From Bacteroidota bacterium (GTDB taxonomy: Bacteria > Bacteroidota > Ignavibacteria > Ignavibacteriales > Melioribacteraceae): a DNA stretch of 40,079 bases. The notes under the pieces were generated by a model. It searched no databases. It saw only the letters and a program-made list of their open reading frames with translations, and had not been told where the DNA came from. A program made the position numbers and the translations under genes. The stretch covers positions 1 to 40,079 of the forward strand of contig JAHJTX010000350.1 in assembly GCA_018829545.1 (NCBI GenBank). The letters are read 5' to 3'. Of the stretch, positions 1-8,881 are shown piece after piece; position 1 is the stretch's first letter; each line of letters opens with the position of its first letter.

Positions 1-478
1 CTTTGCCTTTGTAAGGTTCTGGCTCTCTGAAAGATCTAATTTTTGCTGCGACCAAGCCAACAAGGTCTTTATCAATACCATTAATTTTAATTTGAGTAGG
101 CACAGGAACCTCTAACGTAACACCTTGTGGCGGTTCGAAAAAGATTGGATGCGAGTAACCAATATTCAATAATAATCCTGTTTCCTTTAGTTCCGCTCTG
201 TAACCAACGCCAACTATGTCCAGTGCTTTGTTAAATCCAACGGTAACACCTGTAACCATATTTTGAATAAGAGCTCTTGTTAATCCGTGAAGCGAGCGTA
301 CTTCTTTACTGTCGTCAGGTCTAGTTACAATCAACTCTTCGCCATCGATATTAACGGAGATTTTGGGATGAACTACCATAGACAGTTCGCCAAGCTTACC
401 CTTAATTTTAAGATTTTTCTCTGCTTGAGTAACCTTAACTTCTTTAATATTTACTGGTTTTTTACCAACTCGTGACAC
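1..478 (-). CDS. rplF: 50S ribosomal protein L6, 3' end cut by window edge
   Basis: L6 of the large ribosomal subunit sits near the factor-binding site and sarcin-ricin loop. The first 159 codons are present; the family is usually about 175-185 residues, so only the C-terminal tail lies beyond the window. The translation starts MSRVGKKPVNI and contains KALDIVGVGYRAEL and a late GYSHPI segment, all typical of L6. The start is GTG at 478, with GGAG at 485-488 six bases upstream. It lies 20 bp downstream of rpsH, the normal spc order (rpsN-rpsH-rplF). Confidence 0.95.
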   Translation of the reverse strand, partial: MSRVGKKPVNIKEVKVTQAEKNLKIKGKLGELSMVVHPKISVNIDGEELIVTRPDDSKEVRSLHGLTRALIQNMVTGVTVGFNKALDIVGVGYRAELKETGLLLNIGYSHPIFFEPPQGVTLEVPVPTQIKINGIDKDLVGLVAAKIRSFREPEPYKGK

Positions 479-498
479 TTAAAACTCCATTCAATATA

Positions 499-894
499 TT
501 ACCAAATATGACAAAGTACTTCGCCGCCAACAGCTTGAGCCATGGCTTGTTTATTTGTCAACAATCCTTTTGAAGTAGAAATAACAGCTATTCCTAATCC
601 ATTTAATACTCGTGGAATGTCTTCTTTACCAACATACTCTCTTAAACCTGGTTTAGATATTTTCTTCATTCCAGAAATTGATGCAGCACCATCAACATAT
701 TTAAGATGTACACGTAGAACATTCTGCTTGTTATCTTCAACAACGTTATAATCTCTAATAAAATTGTTTTCTTTCAAAATATTAGCCAAACCAACTTTTG
801 TGAAAGAAGACGGAATATCAACGTATCTCTTCTTAGCACGCACAGCGTTTCTAATTCTTGTCAAAAAATCTGCAATCGGATCAGTTACTGGCAT
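499..894 (-). CDS. rpsH: 30S ribosomal protein S8
   Basis: S8 is a primary 16S rRNA-binding protein that nucleates the central domain of the small subunit; in E. coli it also represses the spc operon. The 131-residue length is usual. The N-terminus PVTDPIADFLTRIRNA and the C-terminal STSKGLLTNKQA and GGEVLCHIW blocks are family hallmarks. ATG start, with a GGAG-type site just upstream. It sits between rpsN (17 bp gap) and rplF in the canonical order, on the operon strand. Whether S8 autoregulates here cannot be read from the sequence. Confidence 0.97.
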   Translation of the reverse strand: MPVTDPIADFLTRIRNAVRAKKRYVDIPSSFTKVGLANILKENNFIRDYNVVEDNKQNVLRVHLKYVDGAASISGMKKISKPGLREYVGKEDIPRVLNGLGIAVISTSKGLLTNKQAMAQAVGGEVLCHIW

Positions 895-911
895 TTATAA
901 TTCTCCTTCTA

Positions 912-1181
912 TTACCAACTAGATTTTTTAATTCCTGGAATTTCACCGCTCAGAGCCATTTCTCTGAATACCAATCTTGAAACTCCAAATTTTCTATAAT
1001 AGCCTCTTGGTCTACCCGTTAAAACACATCTGTTTCTAACTCTAACAGGCGATGCATTTTTAGGCAGTTTCTGTAAAGCTTCATAATCCCCGTTGGCTTT
1101 TAATTCCTTACGTAATTCAGCGTATTTTGCTACCGTTTTTTTTCTCTTAACTTCTCGAGCTATCAAACATTTTCTTGCCAT
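912..1181 (-). CDS. rpsN: 30S ribosomal protein S14, zinc-independent type
   Basis: S14 is a late-assembly protein of the 30S head. At 89 residues it matches the long form, and it lacks the paired CxxC motifs of the roughly 61-residue zinc-ribbon form, so it should not need zinc. The conserved C-terminal block runs [20 protein letters not shown], followed by a KKSSW terminus. ATG start; it follows rplE by 20 bp in the spc order. Confidence 0.97.
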   Translation of the reverse strand: MARKCLIAREVKRKKTVAKYAELRKELKANGDYEALQKLPKNASPVRVRNRCVLTGRPRGYYRKFGVSRLVFREMALSGEIPGIKKSSW

Positions 1182-1201
1182 GAATAACCTTAATTAGATT
1201 T

Positions 1202-1804
1202 TTATTTTTTTCTAAATGGAAAACCAAAAGCTGCTAATAATTCGTATGCTTCGTTATCTGTTTTAGCGGAAGTAACCAGCGTAATGTCCATTCCTAAAAC
1301 TTTTGTAATTTTATCTGCGTTAATTTCCGGGAAAATAATTTGATCTTTAATTCCCAAGGTATAATTTCCTCTTCCGTCAAAAGATTTATCCGAAACTCCT
1401 CTAAAGTCCCTAACTCTCGGCAGCGCAATTGCAATTACTCTTTCAAAAAATTCGTACATATTATCTCTTCTAAGAGTAACTTTAGCGCCGATTTTCATTC
1501 CTTCTCTTAACTTAAAGTTAGAAATCGATTTTTTAGCAATTCTAACAGAAGGTTTTTGACCGGTAATTGTTTCTAATTGTTTAACCGCTTCATCCAAAAT
1601 TTTTGAATCTGTAGCCGCATCGCCAACACCCATGTTCACAACAATTTTTTCCAATTTAGGTATTTGCATTGTACTTGTATAAGCAAACTTCTCTTTTAAT
1701 TTTGGAGCAATTTCCTTTTTATATAAAGTATAAAGGTTAACAGGCGCTTTAATTACAGCTTCCTGAGCTTTTTCTGATTTCCGGTTTTCTTTTTTCTTTG
1801 CCAT
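1202..1804 (-). CDS. rplE: 50S ribosomal protein L5
   Basis: L5 binds 5S rRNA and forms part of the central protuberance, contacting S13. The core is typical ([39 protein letters not shown]). The protein is 200 residues against about 179 in E. coli. The extra length is a Lys/Glu-rich N-terminal extension of about 20 residues before the usual YKKEIAPKL start. GAGG lies some 12 nt before the ATG at 1804, so that start is plausible but the extension is worth checking. It lies between rplX and rpsN. Confidence 0.96.
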   Translation of the reverse strand: MAKKKENRKSEKAQEAVIKAPVNLYTLYKKEIAPKLKEKFAYTSTMQIPKLEKIVVNMGVGDAATDSKILDEAVKQLETITGQKPSVRIAKKSISNFKLREGMKIGAKVTLRRDNMYEFFERVIAIALPRVRDFRGVSDKSFDGRGNYTLGIKDQIIFPEINADKITKVLGMDITLVTSAKTDNEAYELLAAFGFPFRKK

Positions 1805-1828
1805 TTTAAAACTTAATCCTCAATATTA

Positions 1829-2161
1829 TTAAGACAACATTTCGCCGCTTGTTTTGCTAACCCTAACTCTACGTTTTTTATTTGTTTTATCGTCCATAAT
1901 AACTTTTTTGCCAAGTCTTGAAGGTTCACCGGATTTGGGATCTAAAAACATTACGTTAGAAGCATTAATCGGAGCTTCCTTTTCAATAATCCCGCCTTGA
2001 GGGTTAGCCTGACTTGGTTTTGAGTGTCTTTTACTAAGATTAACACCTTCGACAATTACTCTGCCATCTTTAGGAAATACTTTTAATACTTTACCGGATT
2101 TTCCTTTATAGTTTCCAGTAATAACAACAACGGTATCGTCTTTTTTAATTTTCATAATCAT
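1829..2161 (-). CDS. rplX: 50S ribosomal protein L24
   Basis: L24 is an assembly initiator that binds the 5' end of 23S rRNA. The N-terminal KOW motif is clear ([20 protein letters not shown]). Length is 110 residues, the usual bacterial size. Two starts are possible: ATG at 2161 (MIMKIK), four bases after AAGG, or the second ATG at 2155, ten bases after it; other L24 proteins begin near the second. It follows rplN by 11 bp. Confidence 0.96.
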   Translation of the reverse strand: MIMKIKKDDTVVVITGNYKGKSGKVLKVFPKDGRVIVEGVNLSKRHSKPSQANPQGGIIEKEAPINASNVMFLDPKSGEPSRLGKKVIMDDKTNKKRRVRVSKTSGEMLS

Positions 2162-2172
2162 AAAACCTTATT

Positions 2173-2541
2173 TTATAACACTTCAGGCGCTAAAGAGATA
2201 ATTTTCATAAATTTCTTATCGCGTAACTCTCTTGCAACAGGTCCAAAAATTCTTGTTCCTCGCGGCTCGTTCTGCGCGTTTAGTAATACGGCTGCGTTTT
2301 CATCAAATCTAATGTAAGAACCATCTTTTCTTTTTACTTCTTTGGCTGTTCTAACAATAACTGCTCTGGAAACTTCGCCTTTTTTAACTCCGCCGCCAGG
2401 AATTGCAGATTTTACCGCAACTACAATTAAATCGCCAACGCTGGCGTATCTTCTTCTGCTTCCACCAAGAACCTTGATGCATCTTACTTTTTTTGCACCG
2501 GAATTATCGGCAACCACTAAGTTTGTTTCTTGTTGTATCAT
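2173..2541 (-). CDS. rplN: 50S ribosomal protein L14
   Basis: L14 lies at the subunit interface, where it forms intersubunit bridges with 16S rRNA and interacts with L19. It has the standard 122 residues. The N-terminus [18 protein letters not shown] and the internal [12 protein letters not shown] and [11 protein letters not shown] blocks are diagnostic. The ATG at 2541 follows AAGGAG. Order rpsQ-rplN-rplX is canonical. Confidence 0.98.
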   Translation of the reverse strand: MIQQETNLVVADNSGAKKVRCIKVLGGSRRRYASVGDLIVVAVKSAIPGGGVKKGEVSRAVIVRTAKEVKRKDGSYIRFDENAAVLLNAQNEPRGTRIFGPVARELRDKKFMKIISLAPEVL

Positions 2542-2569
2542 ATCAAACTACTCCTTCTCGATGCGTATA

Positions 2570-2827
2570 TTACTTAGCTTTTTCAATAACTTCTACGACA
2601 CGCCATTTCTTGTTTTTACTTAATGGCCTTGTTTCCATAATTTTAACTAAATCGCCTATGCTGCATTCGTTTTTCTCGTCATGAGCCATTAGTTTTGTAG
2701 TTTTCTTAAAATATTTTTTATAGATAGGATGCGCAACTTTACGCTCAATAGCAATTAAAATGCTCTTTTCCATCTTATTTTTAACAACTACACCGAGTCT
2801 AGTTTTTCTTAATGCGCGGTTTTCCAT
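2570..2827 (-). CDS. rpsQ: 30S ribosomal protein S17
   Basis: S17 is a primary binding protein of the 16S 5' domain with an OB fold. It has 85 residues, the expected size, with the signature [19 protein letters not shown] and the [20 protein letters not shown] block. Its ATG overlaps the rpmC stop by one base (TAATG), which indicates translational coupling. Confidence 0.97.
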   Translation of the reverse strand: MENRALRKTRLGVVVKNKMEKSILIAIERKVAHPIYKKYFKKTTKLMAHDEKNECSIGDLVKIMETRPLSKNKKWRVVEVIEKAK

Positions 2828-3060
2828 TAATTTTCAGCCGCTCCTTCTTTAATGTTTTCTTTCAATTCTGTTTCAAGCTCACGCTGTTTCAGTACAGTTT
2901 TCATCTTAGCAATATCTTTTTTAACAAGATTTAGTTTAGCAGTATTTGTTAAATTCTTTAATTCATGCTGAAATCTTAAATCAACTAAATTATGCTCTTC
3001 TTCATCTATTCTTTTCAGAATTTCTTCGTTACTCATTTCTCTAATTTCGTGTATCTTCAT
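2827..3060 (-). CDS. rpmC: 50S ribosomal protein L29
   Basis: L29 is a small helical protein near the peptide exit tunnel, next to L23, where chaperones and SRP dock. This 77-residue version has the family's two-helix pattern ([16 protein letters not shown], then [17 protein letters not shown]) and a slightly long acidic tail ending KEGAAEN. It follows rplP by 19 bp and overlaps rpsQ by one base. Confidence 0.96.
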   Translation of the reverse strand: MKIHEIREMSNEEILKRIDEEEHNLVDLRFQHELKNLTNTAKLNLVKKDIAKMKTVLKQRELETELKENIKEGAAEN

Positions 3061-3079
3061 TTTGACAGCCTATAATATT

Positions 3080-3496
3080 TTATTCGTAATCCGGTCTAAC
3101 CGAAGTTTTAGTTTTAATAGGTAATTTATGCGAAGCTAATCTAAAAGCTTCCATTGCAATTTCTTTGCTAACTCCAGATACTTCGAACATAATTCTGCCT
3201 GGTTTTACAACTGCTACCCAAAATTCGGGGGCGCCTTTTCCTTTACCCATTCTAGTTTCGAGCGGTTTTTTAGAAACCGGTTTATCCGGGAATATTCTAA
3301 TCCAAACTTTACCATCTCTTTTCATTGTTCTGGTAATTGCAATACGGCACGCTTCAATTTGACGACTTGTTATCCAACCCACTTCTGTTGCCTTTAAGCC
3401 AAAATCACCAAAACTTACCAAGCTGCCACGATAAGCTTTACCTCTTCTTTTTCCGCGCTGCGATTTTCTATACTTTACTCTTTTGGGCATTAACAT
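3080..3496 (-). CDS. rplP: 50S ribosomal protein L16
   Basis: L16 organises the A-site region and is needed late in 50S assembly. It has 138 residues, the usual size. The N-terminus [16 protein letters not shown] and the [18 protein letters not shown] block are diagnostic. I kept the first ATG because the MLMPKR form is common in this lineage. It lies in canonical order between rpsC and rpmC. Confidence 0.97.
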   Translation of the reverse strand: MLMPKRVKYRKSQRGKRRGKAYRGSLVSFGDFGLKATEVGWITSRQIEACRIAITRTMKRDGKVWIRIFPDKPVSKKPLETRMGKGKGAPEFWVAVVKPGRIMFEVSGVSKEIAMEAFRLASHKLPIKTKTSVRPDYE

Positions 3497-3516
3497 GAGA
3501 AAAACTCCTAAAACTC

Positions 3517-4158
3517 TTATTCAGATATTCTTTTTCCTAAAATTTCGCCTCGGCAAATCCAAACTTTTATACCGATTGCACCATAAACCGTATGAGCTGT
3601 TGCTGTAGCATAATCAATATCAGCTCTTATTGTATGAAGAGGAATTCTACCTTCTTTATACTGCTCTGTTCGAGCCATTTCTGCGCCGCCCAAACGACCG
3701 CTGCACATAATTCTTATTCCTTCCGCTCCCATTCTGCGTGCAGAAGTAATTGAGCTTTTCATTGCTCTTCTAAAAGATATTCTGCCTTTTAACTGGGAAG
3801 CAATATTTTCTGCAACAAGAGTTGCATCAAGTTCAGGTCTTTTAATTTCCGTAATCTGAACTTTAACTTCTTTACCTGTTATTCCATTAAGTTCTTGCTC
3901 TAATTGTGCAATTTCTTTGCCGGACTTGCCAATTACTACACCAGGTCTTGATGTTTGAATAGTAAGAATAATATTTTTAGAAGTTCTGTCGATTATTATT
4001 CTTGAAATACCTGCCTTTTTAAGTCTATTGCGAACATACGCTCTTAACTTTCTATCCTCAGTTAACTTTTCGGCATAACTTTTATTCTCATACCAGTTAG
4101 ATTCCCAACCGCGAATAACACCTACTCTAAAACCTATCGGATTTACCTTTTGACCCAA
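3517..4158 (-). CDS. rpsC: 30S ribosomal protein S3, TTG start
   Basis: S3 is at the mRNA entry channel of the 30S subunit and contributes to helicase activity and decoding fidelity. The KH domain GxxG loop is seen as GKSG at residues 77-80, and the C-terminal S3 domain contains [20 protein letters not shown]. Length 213 is typical. The start codon is TTG at 4158, fixed by GGAGG at 4164-4168 (5-nt spacer) and by the family N-terminus [13 protein letters not shown]. Confidence 0.97.
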   Translation of the reverse strand: MGQKVNPIGFRVGVIRGWESNWYENKSYAEKLTEDRKLRAYVRNRLKKAGISRIIIDRTSKNIILTIQTSRPGVVIGKSGKEIAQLEQELNGITGKEVKVQITEIKRPELDATLVAENIASQLKGRISFRRAMKSSITSARRMGAEGIRIMCSGRLGGAEMARTEQYKEGRIPLHTIRADIDYATATAHTVYGAIGIKVWICRGEILGKRISE

Positions 4159-4172
4159 AAAATCCTCCTAAA

Positions 4173-4517
4173 TTAACCTCTTGTAGAAACTACAATTGTT
4201 AAATGATTAGATCGCTTTCTTATTTTATATGCCCGTCCCATTGGAGCCGGGGAAATTCTTTTTACCGTTGGACCTTGATTTACAAAAGCTTCTTTTACTA
4301 CAAGTTCAGACGGTTCGTGTTTTGTTTCATCATCTTTATTAAAAAGATTTGCTACAGCAGATCTTAAAACTTTTTCGGCAGCTTTTGAAGCGTGCTTTGG
4401 ATTGAAATGTAACATTTCAATAGCTTTATCCACTTGCTGACCTCTAATAAGATCAACTACTAATCTCATTTTCCTTGGAGATGAAGTTATGTATCTATGT
4501 GTTGCTCTGGCTTCCAT
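4173..4517 (-). CDS. rplV: 50S ribosomal protein L22
   Basis: L22 lines the nascent peptide exit tunnel with its beta-hairpin. It has 114 residues. Family blocks include YITSSPRKMRLVVDLIRG at the N-terminus and KRISPAPMGRAYKIRKRSNH in the tunnel hairpin. ATG start; neighbours are rpsS (23 bp before) and rpsC (14 bp after). Confidence 0.97.
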   Translation of the reverse strand: MEARATHRYITSSPRKMRLVVDLIRGQQVDKAIEMLHFNPKHASKAAEKVLRSAVANLFNKDDETKHEPSELVVKEAFVNQGPTVKRISPAPMGRAYKIRKRSNHLTIVVSTRG

Positions 4518-4540
4518 TTATCCGTTACCTCAATATCTCT

Positions 4541-4828
4541 TTACTTTACTCTTGAAGCTTTTTCAGCTTTTGTTCCTGGATGCCCTCTAAAAATTCTAGT
4601 AGGCGAAAACTCACCTAATTTATGACCAACCATGTGCTCACTTATGTAAACAGGAATCATCTTGTTTCCATTATGAACCGCAATGGTATGACCTACAAAC
4701 TCTGGAGAGATTGTACTTGATCTACACCATGTTTTAATAATTTTTTTCTGATTACTATCGTTTAAAGTCTGAACTTTTTTTAGAAGTTTGTAATCAATAA
4801 ATGGACCCTTTTTAACTGATCTTGGCAT
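4541..4828 (-). CDS. rpsS: 30S ribosomal protein S19
   Basis: S19 is in the 30S head near the A site and binds S13. It has 95 residues with the hallmark [38 protein letters not shown] and [14 protein letters not shown] segments. It starts 8 bp after the rplB stop, so the two are probably coupled. Confidence 0.97.
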   Translation of the reverse strand: MPRSVKKGPFIDYKLLKKVQTLNDSNQKKIIKTWCRSSTISPEFVGHTIAVHNGNKMIPVYISEHMVGHKLGEFSPTRIFRGHPGTKAEKASRVK

Positions 4829-4836
4829 ATCTAACT

Positions 4837-5664
4837 CTAAGCTTTTCTACGTTTAACGATATATTTATTAGATGAATTCTTTTTCTTTCTGGTTTTCAAA
4901 CCTTTTGCTGCTTGACCCCAAGGAGAAACCGGATGTCCGCCGCCAGATGTTTTACCTTCGCCGCCGCCCATTGGGTGATCGACTGGATTTTTGGCAACGC
5001 CTCTAACTTTTGGTCTTTTGCCAGCCCATCTTGTTCTACCAGCTTTACCTAAACTTAAATTCTCGTGGTCGCTATTTCCAACTGTTCCGTATGTTGCCAT
5101 ACATTCTGTTGGAACTAATCTAACTTCGCCCGAAGGCAATTTTAGCTGAGCTTTTGTACCTTCTTTAGCCATTAACTGAATGCCCATTCCTGCAGAGCGT
5201 CCTATTTGACCGCCTTTACCGGGTTTCATTTCAACATTGTGAACAAAACTTCCGAGTGGCATTTCCTTTAACTTTAATGCGTTTCCAACTTTAATTTCAA
5301 CACCTTCGCCGGAAACAATTTTATCGCCAACTTTTAATCCGTCCGGAGCGAGAATGTATCTTTTTTCGCCATCTAAATAATGTAAAAGAGCAATTCTTGA
5401 AGATCTATTCGGATCGTATTCGATAGAAAAAACTTTCGCCTCAACACCAAATTTATCTCTCTTAAAATCAATAACTCTATATCTTCTTTTGTGCCCGCCG
5501 CCTCTGGTACGATTTGTCATCCTTCCAAGATTATTTCTTCCACCGGTCTTTTTAAGAGCAACCGTAAGAGATTTTTCCGGAGTTGTTTTGGTAATATCAT
5601 CAAAAGATGATACAGACATAAATCTAGTTCCGGGGGTATTTGGTTTTAATTTTCTAATTGCCAT
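4837..5664 (-). CDS. rplB: 50S ribosomal protein L2
   Basis: L2 is a primary 23S-binding protein essential for subunit joining and peptidyl transferase assembly. It has 275 residues. The OB-fold and SH3-like halves are both present, and the C-terminal [15 protein letters not shown] segment carries the conserved His near the peptidyl-transferase centre. ATG start. It lies in S10-operon order between rplW and rpsS. Confidence 0.98.
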   Translation of the reverse strand: MAIRKLKPNTPGTRFMSVSSFDDITKTTPEKSLTVALKKTGGRNNLGRMTNRTRGGGHKRRYRVIDFKRDKFGVEAKVFSIEYDPNRSSRIALLHYLDGEKRYILAPDGLKVGDKIVSGEGVEIKVGNALKLKEMPLGSFVHNVEMKPGKGGQIGRSAGMGIQLMAKEGTKAQLKLPSGEVRLVPTECMATYGTVGNSDHENLSLGKAGRTRWAGKRPKVRGVAKNPVDHPMGGGEGKTSGGGHPVSPWGQAAKGLKTRKKKNSSNKYIVKRRKA

Positions 5665-5691
5665 TTTCTAAAGCTCCAATTCCTATGCTCA

Positions 5692-5985
5692 CTAAACTTC
5701 GCCAAAGAGATCTATTTTCTGATCAGCTTTTATTGTAATAATAGCTTTTTTACTTTTTGGTGTTCTCCCGCTGAATCTTCCTTTACGGGTGAACTGCGTT
5801 TTTGTTTTACCTTTATGCCTAATTGTATTTACTGCAACAACATCTACATTAAACTTTTTTTCAACCGCTTTTGCAATTTCAATTTTGTTAGCATTTATAT
5901 CTACACAAAAACCGTATTTATTCTCTTTTTCGGTAATGTTAGTCATCTTTTCAGTAATCAACGGTCTAATTAAAACGTTACGCAT
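5692..5985 (-). CDS. rplW: 50S ribosomal protein L23
   Basis: L23 surrounds the exit tunnel and is the docking site for trigger factor and SRP. It has 97 residues, with an N-terminal [20 protein letters not shown] block and the loop [20 protein letters not shown]. The ATG follows a GAGG site (GAGGATAGG). Canonical position after rplD. Confidence 0.97.
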   Translation of the reverse strand: MRNVLIRPLITEKMTNITEKENKYGFCVDINANKIEIAKAVEKKFNVDVVAVNTIRHKGKTKTQFTRKGRFSGRTPKSKKAIITIKADQKIDLFGEV

Positions 5986-6002
5986 CCTATCCTCATCACC
6001 TT

Positions 6003-6629
6003 TTAGTTAAAAGTACTTTCTAATTGTTCAACAGCACTCTTTTGGAATAAAAGAACCTGATTATTCAACAATTCATATGCAGAAGCTTTGTTAGCTTCAA
6101 TAATGTTTACTCTATCAATATTTCTACCGGATTTGTAAACGTTAACTTGAGTTCCGTTTGTAAGAACTAATGCTTTTTTGCCAGTCAACTTAAGCGCATC
6201 AAGAATGTTTGAAAAATCTTTAGTTTTCGGCGATTCAAAATTGAAATCTTCCACTACAAAAATTTGATTAGCTTGCGCTTTATAAGATAAAGCGGATTTA
6301 CGAGCAAGTCTATTAACTTTTTTATTCAACTTTTGTCTGTGATCTCTAGGCTTAGGACCAAAAATGGTTCCGCCGCCAACCCAAATAGGAGATCTGCTCG
6401 TGCCGGATCTTGCAGTACCGCGTCCTTTTTGTCGCCAAGGTTTTTTACCGCCGCCTCTAACTTCATTGCGTTCTTTTGTTTTTGCCGTACCTTGTCTCTG
6501 ATTAGCTAAATATGCTTTCACAGATAAATAAATTACATGATCATTCGGTTCGATGGCAAATATACCGTCAGATAATTCTACTGACTCACCAGATTTAGTA
6601 CCATCTATTTTATAAACATCAAGCTTCAT
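6003..6629 (-). CDS. rplD: 50S ribosomal protein L4
   Basis: L4 binds 23S domain I and reaches into the exit tunnel; in E. coli it represses the S10 operon. The core contains the tunnel loop block [19 protein letters not shown] and [14 protein letters not shown]. The open frame extends to a GTG at 6632, immediately before ATG at 6629; I chose the ATG (208 residues, [10 protein letters not shown]). It follows rplC closely. Confidence 0.96.
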   Translation of the reverse strand: MKLDVYKIDGTKSGESVELSDGIFAIEPNDHVIYLSVKAYLANQRQGTAKTKERNEVRGGGKKPWRQKGRGTARSGTSRSPIWVGGGTIFGPKPRDHRQKLNKKVNRLARKSALSYKAQANQIFVVEDFNFESPKTKDFSNILDALKLTGKKALVLTNGTQVNVYKSGRNIDRVNIIEANKASAYELLNNQVLLFQKSAVEQLESTFN

Positions 6630-6640
6630 CACTTAACCAA

Positions 6641-7261
6641 TTACTTATTAATTTCAACAATTGTGTTAACAGAACCGGGAATTGCGCCTTTTACAAGAAC
6701 AATATTCTTTTCCGGTAATATTTTAACTACTTTTAATCCAGAAACTGTAAATCTCGAATAACCCATTCTTCCAGCCATTTTTGTGCCTTTTAGCACTCTT
6801 GATGGATATGAACTCTGTCCAATTGAACCAGGAGCTCTTTCTCTATCGCTTTGACCGTGAGTTCTTCCGCCAACACCGCTAAAACCGTGTCTTCTAACTA
6901 CGCCTTGGAATCCTTTACCTTTGCTCTTTGAAGAAACTTTAACTTTGTCTCCAACAGTTAAAATCTCAACATTAATCACATCGCCAACTTTGTATTCCGA
7001 GCCGGAATAATTCTTGAATTCTCTTAAAACTGCAGCAAGAGTTAATTCACGTTTTTTGAAATATCCTGAAACCGGTTTTGTAGTATGCTTTTCTTTTTTC
7101 GAACCAAAACTTAACTGAAGCGCATCGTAACCATCTGTTTTAATCGATTTAACAGCTACTACATTGCAAGGACCTGCTTCAATAACAGTTACCGGAATTA
7201 TTTCTCCGTCAGCAGAATAAATGCTCGTCATACCTAATTTTTTACCTAACAATCCTGGCAT
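6641..7261 (-). CDS. rplC: 50S ribosomal protein L3
   Basis: L3 initiates 50S assembly and its extension reaches the peptidyl-transferase centre. It has 206 residues. Typical blocks are LLGKKLGMTSIYSADGE at the N-terminus, GFQGVVRRHGFSGVGG, and GSIGQSSYPSRVLKG, where the Gln corresponds to the one methylated by PrmB in E. coli. ATG start, 10 bp after rpsJ. Confidence 0.98.
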   Translation of the reverse strand: MPGLLGKKLGMTSIYSADGEIIPVTVIEAGPCNVVAVKSIKTDGYDALQLSFGSKKEKHTTKPVSGYFKKRELTLAAVLREFKNYSGSEYKVGDVINVEILTVGDKVKVSSKSKGKGFQGVVRRHGFSGVGGRTHGQSDRERAPGSIGQSSYPSRVLKGTKMAGRMGYSRFTVSGLKVVKILPEKNIVLVKGAIPGSVNTIVEINK

Positions 7262-7271
7262 TGTATAACCC

Positions 7272-7580
7272 TTATAGCTTTATCTCTATATCAACACCCG
7301 CCGGAATTTCCAGTTTACTCAATGAATCGACGGTTTTGTTGTTAGAATTGTGAATGTCAATTATTCTTTTATGTGCTCTAATTTCAAATTGTTCTCTCGA
7401 CTTTTTATCCACGTGCGGCGAGCGCAAAACAGTGTACACTGATCTTCTTGTTGGTAATGGAATAGGACCAGAAACTACCGCACCAGAACTTTTAACTGTT
7501 TTAATAATTTTTTCAGTCGATTTATCAATCAAAATATGATCGTATGATTTTAATTTAATTCTTATCTTTTGACCAGGCAC
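7272..7580 (-). CDS. rpsJ: 30S ribosomal protein S10 (NusE), GTG start
   Basis: S10 is a 30S head protein and, as NusE, the partner of NusB in antitermination and of NusG in transcription-translation coupling. It has 102 residues with the signature [15 protein letters not shown] and [20 protein letters not shown]. The GTG start at 7580 is preceded by AAAGGAG. It is the first S10-operon gene, directly after a terminator-like hairpin that separates it from tuf. Confidence 0.97.
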   Translation of the reverse strand: MPGQKIRIKLKSYDHILIDKSTEKIIKTVKSSGAVVSGPIPLPTRRSVYTVLRSPHVDKKSREQFEIRAHKRIIDIHNSNNKTVDSLSKLEIPAGVDIEIKL

Positions 7581-7596
7581 TTCTTCTCTCCTTTAA

Positions 7597-7625
7597 GAAA
7601 ATCCCGACAGAATATCTGCCGGGAT
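7597..7625 (-). terminator. Intrinsic terminator-like hairpin between tuf and rpsJ
   Basis: On the transcribed strand an 11-bp stem (ATCCCGGCAGA pairing with TCTGTCGGGAT, one G-U pair) with a 3-nt loop occupies 7601-7625 and is followed by TTTTCTT. This is the best terminator-like structure in the cluster. It sits in a 55-bp gap that also holds the rpsJ ribosome-binding site, so readthrough or an internal promoter must supply the S10 genes. Role as terminator, partial attenuator or processing site is inferred. Confidence 0.75.
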
Positions 7626-7635
7626 ACATCAATAA

Positions 7636-8844
7636 TTATTCGTGGATTTTTGTTACAACACCAGCGCCAACTGTTCTGCCGCCTTCACGAATAGCGAATC
7701 TTAATCCTTCATCCATTGCGATTTCTGAAATTAAATTGATTTTTAATTTAACATTATCGCCAGGCATAACCATTTCCGTTCCTTCAGGAAGGTCAGCAAT
7801 TCCAGTTACGTCAGTTGTTCTGAAATAAAACTGTGGTCTGTAGCCAGTGAAGAATGGAGTGTGGCGTCCACCTTCATCTTTTGATAGGATGTAAACTTCA
7901 CCATCAAATACTTTATGAGGTGTAATAGAACCAGGTTTAGCTAATACCATTCCTCTTTGAATTTCATTTTTATCAATGCCTCTCATAAGAACGCCAGCAT
8001 TATCGCCAGCCATAGCTGAATCGAGCTCTTTTCTGAACATTTCGATACCGGTAACAACTGTTTTCTTATGAATGCCTAAGCCAATTAATTCAATTTCTTC
8101 GCCTAATTTAACTTGACCTCTTTCAACTCTACCGGTAGCAACTGTGCCTCGTCCGGTAATTGAAAAAACGTCCTCAACAGGCATAATAAAAGGTTTATCA
8201 ACATCTCTTGGAGGAAGTGGAATGTAGCTGTCTACCGCATCCATAAGTTCCCAAATGCAATTCATTCTAGGATCATCTTTAGACACACTATCATCAGCTG
8301 AAGCTTCTAAAGCATGAAGAGCAGAACCTTTAATTATCGGTATCTCGTCTCCAGGAAATTCGTAATAAGTTAATAACTCTCTTAACTCCATTTCCACTAG
8401 GTCGATCAATTCTTCGTCATCAACCATGTCAACTTTATTCATGAACACAACCATTTTAGGAACGCCAACCTGACGAGCCAACAAAATGTGCTCTCTAGTT
8501 TGTGGCATAGGACCGTCTGTAGCTGCAACAACTAAAATTGCACCATCCATCTGAGCTGCGCCAGTAATCATGTTTTTAACATAGTCAGCGTGACCAGGAC
8601 AGTCAACGTGAGCATAATGTCTATTCGCAGTTGAATATTCAACGTGCGCTGTTGCTATTGTTATACCTCTTTCTCTTTCTTCCGGAGCATTGTCAATGCT
8701 ATCGAAAGTTCTTTTAGCGGATAATCCTTTTTTGAAAAGAGCCATAGTGATAGCAGCGGTAAGAGTAGTTTTGCCATGATCTACGTGACCGATGGTACCT
8801 ATGTTTACGTGAGGTTTACTCCTATCAAATTTTTCTTTTGCCAT
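7636..8844 (-). CDS. tuf: Elongation factor Tu
   Basis: EF-Tu is the GTPase that delivers aminoacyl-tRNA to the ribosomal A site. GTP-binding motifs are intact: GHVDHGKT at 19-26, DCPGH at 81-85, NKVD at 136-139, and the GSAL G5 motif, followed by beta-barrel domains 2 and 3 ending in [13 protein letters not shown]. It has 402 residues, slightly longer than the 394 of E. coli through a small insertion near the G5 loop ([12 protein letters not shown]). The ATG has GAGGAG upstream. Order fusA-tuf is the str operon; no second tuf is seen in the tRNA-secE interval where many bacteria keep one. Confidence 0.98.
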   Translation of the reverse strand: MAKEKFDRSKPHVNIGTIGHVDHGKTTLTAAITMALFKKGLSAKRTFDSIDNAPEERERGITIATAHVEYSTANRHYAHVDCPGHADYVKNMITGAAQMDGAILVVAATDGPMPQTREHILLARQVGVPKMVVFMNKVDMVDDEELIDLVEMELRELLTYYEFPGDEIPIIKGSALHALEASADDSVSKDDPRMNCIWELMDAVDSYIPLPPRDVDKPFIMPVEDVFSITGRGTVATGRVERGQVKLGEEIELIGLGIHKKTVVTGIEMFRKELDSAMAGDNAGVLMRGIDKNEIQRGMVLAKPGSITPHKVFDGEVYILSKDEGGRHTPFFTGYRPQFYFRTTDVTGIADLPEGTEMVMPGDNVKLKINLISEIAMDEGLRFAIREGGRTVGAGVVTKIHE

Positions 8845-8881
8845 CGAAAACTCCTCGATTTTACTTAATTAATAATTTTAT

